Of a stretch of DNA of 14,882 bases, positions 6,524 to 13,800 are shown piece after piece (the stretch's first letter is position 1; every line of letters starts with the position of its first letter). The position numbers and the translations under genes were made by a program. The notes under the pieces were generated by a model. That model ran no database searches. It worked only from the letters and a program-made list of their open reading frames with translations, and had not been told where the DNA came from. Source of the DNA: Flexicrinis sp001567485 (GTDB lineage Bacteria; Chloroflexota; Anaerolineae; Aggregatilineales; Phototrophicaceae); contig SZPI01000125.1 in NCBI GenBank assembly GCA_030263635.1, positions 1-14,882 of the forward strand, given 5' to 3'.

Positions 6524-8827
6524 ACGCGCGATCAACCCCGCCTTTTCAAGAGCCTGCACAATGTAGCCCGTACCGAGCGCGTCGAGCGAATTGGCAGCGT
6601 TCGCCCATGTCACGACGCTGATGCCCGAGGCGGGGATATAGGCCGCGTCGGACGTGAAGCCGAGCGTATGCCCGCCGTGACCCCACAAGCCCGGCGCGAT
6701 CTCGCCGACGCCGATGCCGTAGTTGAGCAACGGAGCGCCAGACGCGGGTACGGATTCGAGCATTGCGTCGAGGGTCGCGGGGTCATCGAACAGCGCGCCG
6801 GTGAACAGCGCCTCGATAAACATCTGCATGCCCGGCGCCGTAGAGATCACGCCGCCGGCGGCCCACCCTTGCGATAGGTTCCAGTCACGGGTCGACCGCT
6901 CGAACGGCGCGCCAAAGTACGCATTGGGCAGGTCGAACGCGTCGCTCGGCACGTCATTCCACAGGAACGAACTGGTCATCCCCAGCGGCGCAAAGATGCG
7001 CTCGCGGAACAAATCCGCCAGCTTTTGGCCGGTCACGTCTTCGATGACGAGGCCGAGCAAGACGGCGTTGGTGCTGCTGAAGCCCCATTCGCCGGATGCG
7101 CCCGGCGCGAAGGCCGGCGTGCCGCCGTCGATGGCGGCGTCGACCAGCTCAAGCGGCTCAAGCGTGCGCCGGCGCAGGTCGATATCGGTGAGGCCGCTGC
7201 CGATAACGCCCGATCCCGGTTCGCCGGCGTAGTCTGCGATGCCGGATGTATGGTTCGCCAGCTGCCGCAAGGTGATGGCGTCGCCGTTGGGTAGGCGCGC
7301 GGCGATCCCCGGCAGGTAGTTGGAGAGCGGATCATCCAAGCTGAGGCGGCCCTCTTCGACCAGCTGCATGAGCACGGTCGCGGTGATGGTCATGGTGCTG
7401 CTGCCGATTTCGTAGGCGCGATCACACCCGTCCAGCGGCTCGTGAGTGGCGGCGTCGGCGACACCAAGCGACTTATGGAAGCGCCAGCCGGGGCCGGAGA
7501 CGAGCAGCACGATGCCCGGAGCGCGCCCGAACAGGCTGGACGACGCGCGCGCGAGATAGAGCGCCATCTGTGCGTCGAGCACTTCCTCGACCCCTGCGGG
7601 GATGCTGTCGGCGGTGTGCGTCGGGCAGACGATCAGCGTGGATGGCATCGGAGTGGCAGACGGCGCGGACGTCGGCGCTGGCTCGTCGTTCAGGCGTTGA
7701 ATGAAGGCGTTGAGCACCCATCCGGTCGTCCCGTCTGGAAGTTGGATGTTGGCCCACTCGCCGTCGGTGCTGACGCGCAGGATCGCCACCTGTTGACCGC
7801 GTGAAATCGCCGTGATGTACTCGCCGCCAGATGACGGAAGCGACCGCACGTTAAGCCCGCGCCCGGCGGTGACACGGCCTGTCTGTGGGGTCGCGGTCGG
7901 GGTGGGCGTGCGGGTCGGGGTCGCGGTGAACGTCGGCGTGAATGTCGGCGTCGGGGTGGGGGTGCTGGTCGGCGTCGCCGTCGGAGTCGATGTGTTGGTG
8001 GGCGTGCTGGTGGGCGTGCTGGTGGGCGTGTCCGTCGGCGTAGCGGTGGGCGTATCGGTCGGTGTGTTCGTCGGCGTATGCGTCGGCGTGTCGGTTGGCG
8101 TGTTCGTCGGCGTATCGGTCGGCGTTGCCGTGTTGGTTGGCGTGTTCGTCAGGGTATCGGTCGGCGTTGCTGTGTCGGTCGCCGTTGGTTCAGGTGTATC
8201 AGTCGCCGTCGGTTCGGGTGTTTTAGTCGGGACGTCGGTCTCGGTCGCCGTTGGTTCCGTGGTCACGTCGACGGGGATCGCGGTGCGCGTCGGCCCCGGC
8301 GTGTGGGTGGCATCCGTCAGCGCGCTCTCAACGGCGTCGATGACGTCGTCCGGCGCGGGCGTGGCGTCGGCGGACTCTGCGATGCCCGGACAGGCGATCA
8401 CACCGGTGAATACCGGCTCGTCGCTGTCCTCTGCGGTCAGCAGGAACACATACGTCTCGGCTGTCTCCGCAAGCGCGCGCCCGATCACGAGTGTCTCGCC
8501 GGAGTCTGCGATGTCGACTGCGAAGCTCACCCGTTCCCCGGAGGTCTCGATGACGGCGTCGAGTGTGGTGCCGGCCAGCGACTCGTCATCCACGGTGACT
8601 GTGACCGCGACGATGTCGGCGTAGCAGACGGCGCTGACCCCGGCGATGCGGTCGCCGCGAAGGATCGTCGGCTGCACATCCTCTGGCTCAGGGCCGATCT
8701 CGGCGGTTGAGTCTGTGGGCTGGCCGGTCGGACTTGGTGTGTCAGCCTGCCCCCATGCCAGCCCTTGAACGGCGAAGATCACCGTGAAGGCAACGACCAA
8801 CCGGACAACCCACGCGTGCTGCCGCAT
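6521..8827 (-). CDS. Secreted SH3-domain protein with degenerate serine-beta-lactamase-like domain
   Basis: 768 aa. Residues 1-27 are a signal peptide (hydrophobic core, probable cut near AWG-QA). Residues about 55-150 form an uncharacterised beta-rich domain. Residues 192-315 are a Thr/Pro linker of TPTDTPTNTPT type. Residues 317-378 are a bacterial SH3 domain (GLNVRSLPS, GWVLNAF). Residues about 407-767 match the beta-lactamase / D-Ala-D-Ala carboxypeptidase (class C-like) family. In that family SxxK supplies the nucleophile and base; here the motif reads SSTM (476-479), so the lysine is methionine. The YxN position reads FSS (583-585), so tyrosine is lost too. The third motif HGG (717-719) is kept. 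It is therefore probably not a normal acyl-serine hydrolase. The start at 8827 has GGAG 7 nt upstream and begins the signal peptide; the frame extends 13 codons further without such support. Confidence 0.88.
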   Translation of the reverse strand: MRQHAWVVRLVVAFTVIFAVQGLAWGQADTPSPTGQPTDSTAEIGPEPEDVQPTILRGDRIAGVSAVCYADIVAVTVTVDDESLAGTTLDAVIETSGERVSFAVDIADSGETLVIGRALAETAETYVFLLTAEDSDEPVFTGVIACPGIAESADATPAPDDVIDAVESALTDATHTPGPTRTAIPVDVTTEPTATETDVPTKTPEPTATDTPEPTATDTATPTDTLTNTPTNTATPTDTPTNTPTDTPTHTPTNTPTDTPTATPTDTPTSTPTSTPTNTSTPTATPTSTPTPTPTFTPTFTATPTRTPTPTATPQTGRVTAGRGLNVRSLPSSGGEYITAISRGQQVAILRVSTDGEWANIQLPDGTTGWVLNAFIQRLNDEPAPTSAPSATPMPSTLIVCPTHTADSIPAGVEEVLDAQMALYLARASSSLFGRAPGIVLLVSGPGWRFHKSLGVADAATHEPLDGCDRAYEIGSSTMTITATVLMQLVEEGRLSLDDPLSNYLPGIAARLPNGDAITLRQLANHTSGIADYAGEPGSGVIGSGLTDIDLRRRTLEPLELVDAAIDGGTPAFAPGASGEWGFSSTNAVLLGLVIEDVTGQKLADLFRERIFAPLGMTSSFLWNDVPSDAFDLPNAYFGAPFERSTRDWNLSQGWAAGGVISTAPGMQMFIEALFTGALFDDPATLDAMLESVPASGAPLLNYGIGVGEIAPGLWGHGGHTLGFTSDAAYIPASGISVVTWANAANSLDALGTGYIVQALEKAGLIAR
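7883..8254 (-). repeat. Thr-Pro low-complexity linker coding repeat
   Basis: A stretch of about 124 codons alternates Thr-Pro with Thr-Asp, Thr-Asn, Thr-Ala or Thr-Ser, with near-repeats of two to four codons. On the other strand it gives a false Val-Gly repeat reading frame. It links the exported beta-rich domain to the SH3 domain. Such linkers in secreted proteins may be O-glycosylated or span the cell wall; this is inference. Confidence 0.85.
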
Positions 8828-8849
8828 ACCGCGTCTCCTCGATGTGTCA

Positions 8850-8859
8850 GAAGCGCTTC
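8850..8859. promoter_or_regulatory. Possible LacI-family operator (GAAGCGCTTC)
   Basis: A perfect 10-bp palindrome with a central CG, the shape typical of LacI-family sites, lies 23 nt upstream of the secreted protein's ATG. It differs in the flanking bases from the two operators of the downstream regulator, so if real it probably answers to another family member. Confidence 0.35.
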
Positions 8860-8887
8860 CCAACACCTCGACCGGCCTGCTGGGTGC

Positions 8888-8915
8888 ACGATACCGGTCG
8901 AACTGTACTGCTCAA
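8888..8915 (-). promoter_or_regulatory. Possible promoter for the secreted protein gene
   Basis: On the minus strand TTGAGC (8915-8910) and TATCGT (8893-8888) are 16 nt apart. The -10 hexamer is identical to the one proposed for the regulator gene. It would give a leader of roughly 50 nt that includes the GAAGCGCTTC palindrome. Confidence 0.3.
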
Positions 8916-9000
8916 CGCTGAGTGAAAATACTACCCGTATTGTTCACGACTTCGCAATTCTGCGCAACAGTCTTACTAAGCGAGACAGGAACGATGCGGA

Positions 9001-9026
9001 GTGATGCGTGATATGTGATGCGTGAT
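9001..9026. repeat. Short direct repeat, two copies
   Basis: GTGATGCGTGAT occurs at 9001-9012 and 9015-9026 with two bases between, followed by further GTG/GCG-rich sequence. It looks like slippage-derived simple repeat and shows no sign of coding. Confidence 0.7.
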
Positions 9027-9050
9027 GAGTGCGTGCGTGTGGGCGTTTTT

Positions 9051-9079
9051 TTGACATCCGAAACGTTTCGGGTTATCGT
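9051..9079 (+). promoter_or_regulatory. Promoter of the LacI-regulated sugar operon
   Basis: A perfect -35 TTGACA (9051-9056) is followed after 17 nt by TATCGT (9074-9079), which matches four of six -10 bases. Transcription would begin near 9086. A palindromic operator fills the spacer and a second lies just after the start point, so bound repressor would block polymerase. It would serve the regulator gene and, by read-through, the transporter genes. Confidence 0.72.
9058..9071. promoter_or_regulatory. LacI-family operator 1
   Basis: CCGAAACGTTTCGG is a perfect 14-bp palindrome centred on CG, as expected for LacI-family repressors whose hinge leucine inserts at a central CG step. It sits inside the promoter spacer. 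Confidence 0.82.
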
Positions 9080-9088
9080 TTAGATGTG

Positions 9089-9106
9089 ATCCAAAACGTT
9101 TCGGAT
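9089..9106. promoter_or_regulatory. LacI-family operator 2
   Basis: ATCCAAAACGTTTCGGAT is an 18-bp palindrome with one mismatched pair and the same AAACGTTT core as operator 1. The centres are 33 bp apart, close to three helical turns, so two repressor dimers could sit on nearly the same face. It lies just past the predicted transcription start. Confidence 0.82.
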
Positions 9107-9142
9107 TGCGTTTTGACGTGAATTTAGGTTTCTTGCCACGTA

Positions 9143-10165
9143 TTGAGTAAGTCGACCCTCAAAGAGATCGCGCGGGCGACGGGTTATTCGATCACGACGG
9201 TGTCACGCGCGCTTGGCGGCTTCGATGACGTCAACGATCACACGCGCCAAGTCATCCTCCAAGAAGCGGAACGTCAGGGGTACGAACCCAACCTCGCGGC
9301 GCGAGCGCTGCAAACCCAACGCTCGAACACGGTCGGGCTGATCACGCCGCTGGACGGCCCCCGGTTTCCTAACCCGTTCTTCACCGAGTTTGTGGCCGGT
9401 GTCGGGCACACGGTTGGGTTAGCGCACTTCGATCTGCTGCTGAGCACCAATGTGTCGCATGGCTCGGAGTTGGACGCCTACCGCCGCTTAATTGGCGGGC
9501 GGCGCGTTGATGGCATGATCGTGCTGCGCACGCGGGTCGATGACGAGCGCATCCAGTATCTTTCGCGCACGGGCACGCCGTTCGTCGTCTTTGGCCGCAC
9601 GGAGAACGTCGACGAGTACGTGTTCATCGACGTCGATGGCGAGGCAGGACAGGCCGCGCTGACCCGCCACTTCATCGGTCTCGGCCATCGGCGTATCGCG
9701 TATCTGGCGCCGCCAAGCGAGCTGATGTTCGCGCGCTACCGCCGGCACGGTTTTGAACGGGCGATGCAGGAAGCGGGTCTCGAGGTCGATCAAGGACTGA
9801 TCATCGACACCGAACTGACCGAACGCGCCGGGGCACAGGCGGCGAAGCATCTGCTCGATCTGGATGATCCGCCCACCGCCATTATGGCCGGTAACGACCA
9901 GATGGCGTTTGCGGTCATGGGGGCGGTGCAGGAGCGCGGACTGCGTGTTGGGCAGGATATCGCCGTCGGCGGGTTCGACGATGTCTCATCGGCCGAACAC
10001 ATCCATCCGGGGCTGACGACCGTGCATCAGCCCATTTTTGACATCGCGCAGCGCTGCGCAGCTACCCTCTTGCTGTTGATCGCGGGCGTCGCTATTACGA
10101 ACCGCGCAACGTTGATCGAACCGGAACTGGTGATCAGAGCCTCGTCCGGGCCACCGCGTCCGTGA
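9143..10165 (+). CDS. LacI-family transcriptional regulator
   Basis: 340 aa. Residues 4-24 form the LacI helix-turn-helix (TLKEIARATGYSITTVSRAL), followed by the hinge (NLAARALQTQR, 50-60, with the operator-intercalating Leu56) and a periplasmic-binding-protein-like sensor domain (65-335) that includes the family's typical NDQMAFAVM and IAVGGFDD segments. It binds DNA as a dimer and releases on binding a sugar-type effector. The start is a TTG: an in-frame stop at 9125-9127 and the absence of any other start before the HTH decide it, although the upstream AGG is weak. Two CG-centred operators over its own promoter indicate autoregulation. It is followed 85 nt later by a sugar-binding protein and two permeases, so it most likely controls that uptake operon. 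The effector is not known. Confidence 0.93.
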   Translation: MSKSTLKEIARATGYSITTVSRALGGFDDVNDHTRQVILQEAERQGYEPNLAARALQTQRSNTVGLITPLDGPRFPNPFFTEFVAGVGHTVGLAHFDLLLSTNVSHGSELDAYRRLIGGRRVDGMIVLRTRVDDERIQYLSRTGTPFVVFGRTENVDEYVFIDVDGEAGQAALTRHFIGLGHRRIAYLAPPSELMFARYRRHGFERAMQEAGLEVDQGLIIDTELTERAGAQAAKHLLDLDDPPTAIMAGNDQMAFAVMGAVQERGLRVGQDIAVGGFDDVSSAEHIHPGLTTVHQPIFDIAQRCAATLLLLIAGVAITNRATLIEPELVIRASSGPPRP

Positions 10166-10236
10166 GGCAGAAAGGAGCGCACACATCACGCGATCTTATT
10201 GTTTCCGCCGCGACATCTATTTGAGATCGACCCATT

Positions 10237-10243
10237 GAGGAGG
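10237..10243 (+). promoter_or_regulatory. Shine-Dalgarno for the binding protein
   Basis: GAGGAGG ends 7 nt before the ATG, a much stronger site than the regulator's own, consistent with high synthesis of a transporter binding protein. An inverted repeat CGATCT (10191-10196) and AGATCG (10224-10229) lies just upstream and could fold the spacer. Confidence 0.7.
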
Positions 10244-10250
10244 CACGAAG

Positions 10251-11624
10251 ATGCAGAAACGCTTCTTACTCGTCCTGCTGGTTGCCGCGCTGGCGATTGT
10301 TCTGTCTGGCGTATCGGTGGCGCAGAACGCGGTCACGCTGACGTTCTGGAGCACCGAAGAACAGCCTGAACGCGCCCGCGCAACGCAGGCCATCATTGAT
10401 CGCTTCACCGCCGAGACCGGCATCAACGTATCGCTGGTGCTGACCAATGAGGACATCCTCGACAGCCTGATGGCCGCGAACCTCGCCGCAGGGACGCTGC
10501 CTGACGTCATGTTCCACCCGTCGGACTATGCCGCGGCATGGTATTCAGAAGGAATCTTGGACGCCGAAGCCGCGACGCAGGTCATCAACGATCTGGGCGT
10601 GGATTACTTCAGCGGCTTGGCCCTCGTCGGCGCCGGGGAAGGGCAGTACATGTCCGTCCCGACCGATGGCTGGGGGCAACTGCTGATCTACCGCAAGGAT
10701 CTGTTCGACGCCGCCGGCCTTGAGCATCCCGATACGTTCGACAAGATCATGGCCGCTGCTGAAGCGCTCAATGATCCGGACAACAACTTCTACGGTATCG
10801 CCGCCGCGACCGATCCCGCTGCGGTGTTCACACAGCAGACGTTCGAGCATTTCGCGCTGGCGAACGGTGTGCACCTGACCGACGCTGAGGGCAACGTCAC
10901 GCTGAATACACCGGCGATGGTCGAGGCGCTCGACTTCTACACCACGCTGGTCAAGGACTACGGCCCTCCGGGCATCGTGGACGTTGTGACTTCACGTGGA
11001 ACGTACTTTGCGGGCCAGTCCGCGATGGTGGTGTGGTCGCCGTTCATCCTCGATGAGATGGCGGGCCTGCGCGACGCGGCGCTGCCGAACTGCCCGGAAT
11101 GTGCAGACGACATCGCGTTCCTCGCTCGTAACAGCGGGTTCGTGCCGGCGTTTGTCGGGCCGAGCGGCACCGAGCCAGCGCAGTACGGCCAAGTTTCGAT
11201 GATGGGGATCAGCACCAGCGCCCCGCCTGAGGCACTCGAGTTCGTTAAGTTCTGGCTGACCGAAGGCTATATGGACTGGTTGGCTGTAGCGCCAGAAGGC
11301 AAGTTCCCGATGCTGCGCGGCAACGCCGACAACCCGACCGCCAATATCGAGGGCTGGTCGCTGCTGCCGGCGGGCGTCGACCGCAAGGCGCCGCTGGGCG
11401 ACTACTACAGCCAAGATGTGATCAACGGCATCGCGGAAGGCGCGACGGGCTTCGCTCGTTGGGGCTTCGCGGAAGGGCAGGGTCTGCTGGTGAGCGCGAT
11501 CTATCAAGACCTGACCGTCCCGCGCGCGATTGCCGACATCCTGAGCGGTGCGCTGACGCCGGAGGAAGCCGCGGCCGAAATCCAAGCCGAGGTTGAGGAT
11601 ATCGCCGCCGGCCTCGCCGAGTAA
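10251..11624 (+). CDS. ABC transporter extracellular sugar-binding protein (family 1)
   Basis: 457 aa, normal for the MalE-like family 1 of solute-binding proteins. Residues 1-24 form a signal peptide with a probable cut after Ser-Val-Ala. There is no lipobox cysteine at the cut site, unlike most Gram-positive homologues. The mature protein starts with VTLTFWSTEEQPE and contains the hallmark LPDVMFHPSDYAAAWYSEGILD (split here at 83-104), the DGWGQLLIYRKDLFDAAGL segment (139-157) and many surface aromatic residues that commonly stack on sugar rings. Cys281 and Cys284 (CPEC) may form a short disulfide. It captures the substrate outside the membrane and delivers it to the two permeases encoded next. 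The neighbouring GH63-type hydrolase suggests a small alpha-glycoside such as glucosylglycerate or mannosylglycerate, which is inference. Confidence 0.92.
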   Translation: MQKRFLLVLLVAALAIVLSGVSVAQNAVTLTFWSTEEQPERARATQAIIDRFTAETGINVSLVLTNEDILDSLMAANLAAGTLPDVMFHPSDYAAAWYSEGILDAEAATQVINDLGVDYFSGLALVGAGEGQYMSVPTDGWGQLLIYRKDLFDAAGLEHPDTFDKIMAAAEALNDPDNNFYGIAAATDPAAVFTQQTFEHFALANGVHLTDAEGNVTLNTPAMVEALDFYTTLVKDYGPPGIVDVVTSRGTYFAGQSAMVVWSPFILDEMAGLRDAALPNCPECADDIAFLARNSGFVPAFVGPSGTEPAQYGQVSMMGISTSAPPEALEFVKFWLTEGYMDWLAVAPEGKFPMLRGNADNPTANIEGWSLLPAGVDRKAPLGDYYSQDVINGIAEGATGFARWGFAEGQGLLVSAIYQDLTVPRAIADILSGALTPEEAAAEIQAEVEDIAAGLAE

Positions 11625-11641
11625 CCGACCATTCACACCAA

Positions 11642-11671
11642 TCCGGCCCACGGTCATGTCCGTGGGCCGGA
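11642..11671 (+). terminator. 12-bp hairpin between binding-protein and permease genes
   Basis: TCCGGCCCACGG (11642-11653) and CCGTGGGCCGGA (11660-11671) form a perfect 12-bp stem with a 6-nt loop. No T-run follows, so full termination is unlikely. Its place, 17 nt after the binding-protein stop, fits an RNA stabiliser or partial attenuator that lowers permease output relative to the binding protein. Confidence 0.75.
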
Positions 11672-11709
11672 GCCTCTCCCCCCAATCTGCCTCGTGAGGG
11701 AGTTCTCAA

Positions 11710-12885
11710 ATGCTGGCTCAACTCTCCTTATTCGAACTCGGCGTTTTTACGTTTGCATGGGCCTGCATCGGCGGGCTTCCGGGATACTACTTGTTCAACG
11801 CCATTGACCGTAATCCACGGGCGGGCGCGCGGATCGGCGTGCTGGTGGGCGCGGCCGTCGGGCTTGGCGGGGTGGCGATCGGATTGATCGACTCGGTTTC
11901 CGCGCTGTTGAACGCCGCGCTGATCTTATGGTTGATCGGGTTCGGCGCGGCCGCCATCGCGCCGTTTACGGGTATTCAGCCGGGCAGGTACTCGAAGACG
12001 GTCTCGCTGTCGCAGCGGTCGGCGGATTTGGCGTACGGGCTGCTGCTGCCGGCGTTCGTGCTGACGTCGATCATCATCGTCTTTCCGATGATCTGGAACG
12101 TGCTGCTGGCGTTCCGGCCGGTGCGGCTGCGCGATCTACAAGACTTCCGGCTGTTCTCGTTCGACGATTTGACGTTCGCCAATTTTGAGCGGGTGTTCAA
12201 TACGCGCGGCTTCTTCGATACGCTCACGCGCACGTTTGTCTACACCGTCTCTGGCACGGTTCTGGCGATCCTGTTCGGGCTGGTCGCCGCGCTGATCGTC
12301 AAGGATAGGTTTCCGGGCCGCAATCTGGTGCGCGGATTTCTGCTGTTTCCGTACATCGCGCCGATCATCTCAGTCGTGCTGATCTGGAAGATGATGTTCA
12401 ACGCGCAGTACGGACTGGTCAACGAGATCGTGGACGCGCTCGGCGGCCGGCGCATGGACTTCCTGAACACGCCGGGGATCGCGTTTACGATGGTGGTTCT
12501 GTTCCAAGCGTGGCGTTATTTCCCGTTCGCGTTTCTGTTTATCCTCGCGCGGATTCAGGCGATCCCCGACGAGCTGTACGAGGCGGCGAAGGTGGACGGG
12601 GCCGCGCCTTCAGAGCGCTTATGGTTCATCACGCTGCCCGAACTGCGGCCGGTGATCGGCACGCTGTTCCTGCTGCGGTTCATCTGGACGTTCAACAAGT
12701 TCGACGACGTCTTTCTGCTGACCGGCGGCGCGGCGCAGACCAAGCTGGTTACGATCGAGGTCTACGATCAGCTGTTCGGCGCGCGCAACGTCGGCACGGC
12801 CGCGGCGGTGGCGCTGGTGCTGGCGTTCGTGCTGTTTGGCCTCGTCGGCATCTATCAACGGTTTGTCAACGTGGAGGAGACGTAG
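11710..12885 (+). CDS. ABC sugar transporter permease, MalF type, with N-terminal membrane extension
   Basis: 391 aa, about 90-100 residues longer than the usual sugar permease. The extra N-terminus holds about three hydrophobic segments (roughly 8-30, 40-61 and 66-87). The conserved permease core then begins with a membrane segment at 108-134. The EAA loop that docks on the ATPase is ELYEAAKVDGAAPSERLWFI at 288-307, followed by TLPELRP. It forms half of the membrane channel for the neighbouring binding protein. GAGGGAG lies 7 nt before the ATG, supporting the long start. The stop is 3 nt before the next permease, so the two are coupled. Large hydrophobic N-terminal additions also occur in MalF proper, but the origin of this one is unknown. 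Confidence 0.92.
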   Translation: MLAQLSLFELGVFTFAWACIGGLPGYYLFNAIDRNPRAGARIGVLVGAAVGLGGVAIGLIDSVSALLNAALILWLIGFGAAAIAPFTGIQPGRYSKTVSLSQRSADLAYGLLLPAFVLTSIIIVFPMIWNVLLAFRPVRLRDLQDFRLFSFDDLTFANFERVFNTRGFFDTLTRTFVYTVSGTVLAILFGLVAALIVKDRFPGRNLVRGFLLFPYIAPIISVVLIWKMMFNAQYGLVNEIVDALGGRRMDFLNTPGIAFTMVVLFQAWRYFPFAFLFILARIQAIPDELYEAAKVDGAAPSERLWFITLPELRPVIGTLFLLRFIWTFNKFDDVFLLTGGAAQTKLVTIEVYDQLFGARNVGTAAAVALVLAFVLFGLVGIYQRFVNVEET

Positions 12886-12888
12886 ACG

Positions 12889-13794
12889 ATGGCCGCACAG
12901 ACTCAACCCAGCGCCGCCTATGCTCCGCCGCCGGTCGAATGGACTCGTGAGCGCATCGAAACGCTCATCGGGCGCATCCTCAAGGTGGTGTTCATCGTCT
13001 TTTTCGTGTTTGTCACCGCCTTCCCGTTCTACTGGATGCTGAACCTGTCGATCCGGCCGTTTCAGGACGTGCTGACGAATCCGACGCGGCTGTTCCCGAC
13101 CCCGGATCAGCTTGCCAACTTCTGGGATTCGTACAACGCGGTGTTGTTTCAGTACAGCTTCACGACGTATACGCTGAACAGCCTCGTGCTGTCGCTGTTT
13201 ACCGTGGCCTTCACGCTGCTGATGGCGATACCGGGCGCGTACGCGGTGACGCGCTTGAAGTTCCGCTTTCGCAGCGCGATGAGCTTCGGGATCCTATTGG
13301 TATACATGTTCCCGGCGATTGTGATCGGCATCCCGCTGTTTGTGATTTACAGCCAGCTTGGCATCCGCGGCAGCCTGCCCGGTATGATCGTGATCTATAT
13401 GTCCGGCACGCTGCCCGTGGCGCTGTATATGCTGCGCAGCTACTTCCTGACGCTGCCGGCCGAGCTGGAGGAAGCGGCGCTGATCGACGGCTGTACGACG
13501 CTGGGCATGATCCGGCGCGTGATCCTTCCGCTGTCGGTGCCGGCGGTCGCCAGCGTGGCGCTGTATACGTTTATGATCGCGTGGAACGAAATCTTGTTCG
13601 CGATCCTGTTCCTCACCGAAACGCCGACGAGCTGGACGCTTCCGCTGGGTTTGCGATTGCTGGATGGACAGGAAGTGCCGCGGACGTACTTGATGGCCGG
13701 ATCGGTGATTATCACCGTGCCGGTGCTCGCGCTGTTCTTCTTCTTCGAGCGGTTCTTAACGCGCGGCCTGACTGCTGGCGCGGTGAAGGGATAG
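12889..13794 (+). CDS. ABC sugar transporter permease, MalG type
   Basis: 301 aa, normal for the family. A Pro-rich cytoplasmic N-terminus is followed by about six membrane segments (approximately 31-52, 95-120, 131-155, 164-183, 217-240 and 267-288). The EAA loop is ELEEAALIDGCTTLGMIRRV (192-211) followed by ILPLSVPA. It is the second channel half, pairing with the MalF-type protein. GGAGGAG overlaps the end of the upstream gene 11 nt before the ATG, showing translational coupling. No ATP-binding subunit follows in the window; many carbohydrate transporters of this class share one ATPase encoded elsewhere, which would explain the absence. Confidence 0.93.
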   Translation: MAAQTQPSAAYAPPPVEWTRERIETLIGRILKVVFIVFFVFVTAFPFYWMLNLSIRPFQDVLTNPTRLFPTPDQLANFWDSYNAVLFQYSFTTYTLNSLVLSLFTVAFTLLMAIPGAYAVTRLKFRFRSAMSFGILLVYMFPAIVIGIPLFVIYSQLGIRGSLPGMIVIYMSGTLPVALYMLRSYFLTLPAELEEAALIDGCTTLGMIRRVILPLSVPAVASVALYTFMIAWNEILFAILFLTETPTSWTLPLGLRLLDGQEVPRTYLMAGSVIITVPVLALFFFFERFLTRGLTAGAVKG

Positions 13795-13800
13795 GCGGCT

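Larger units (their letters stand above)
8828..9142. other. Divergent intergenic control region (315 nt)
   Basis: This gap separates the minus-strand secreted protein gene from the plus-strand LacI regulator gene. It holds, left to right: a GAAGCGCTTC palindrome, a 7-bp inverted repeat (CGACCGG 8869-8875, CCGGTCG 8894-8900), a possible minus-strand promoter, a short tandem repeat at 9001-9026, and the LacI-type promoter with two operators. Codon-like structure is absent. Confidence 0.75.

Noticed and set aside
7883..8254. Repeat array considered as CRISPR or minisatellite
   Set aside because: Units are short, imperfect and keep one reading frame; no uniform repeats with unique spacers are present.
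7812..8624. Plus-strand frame encoding Val-Gly repeats
   Set aside because: It is the complement of the Thr-Pro linker and exported domain of the secreted protein; the repeat arises from the linker codons.
10992..11657. 221-codon minus-strand open frame
   Set aside because: Antisense to the sugar-binding protein, which has clear family sequence along its whole length.
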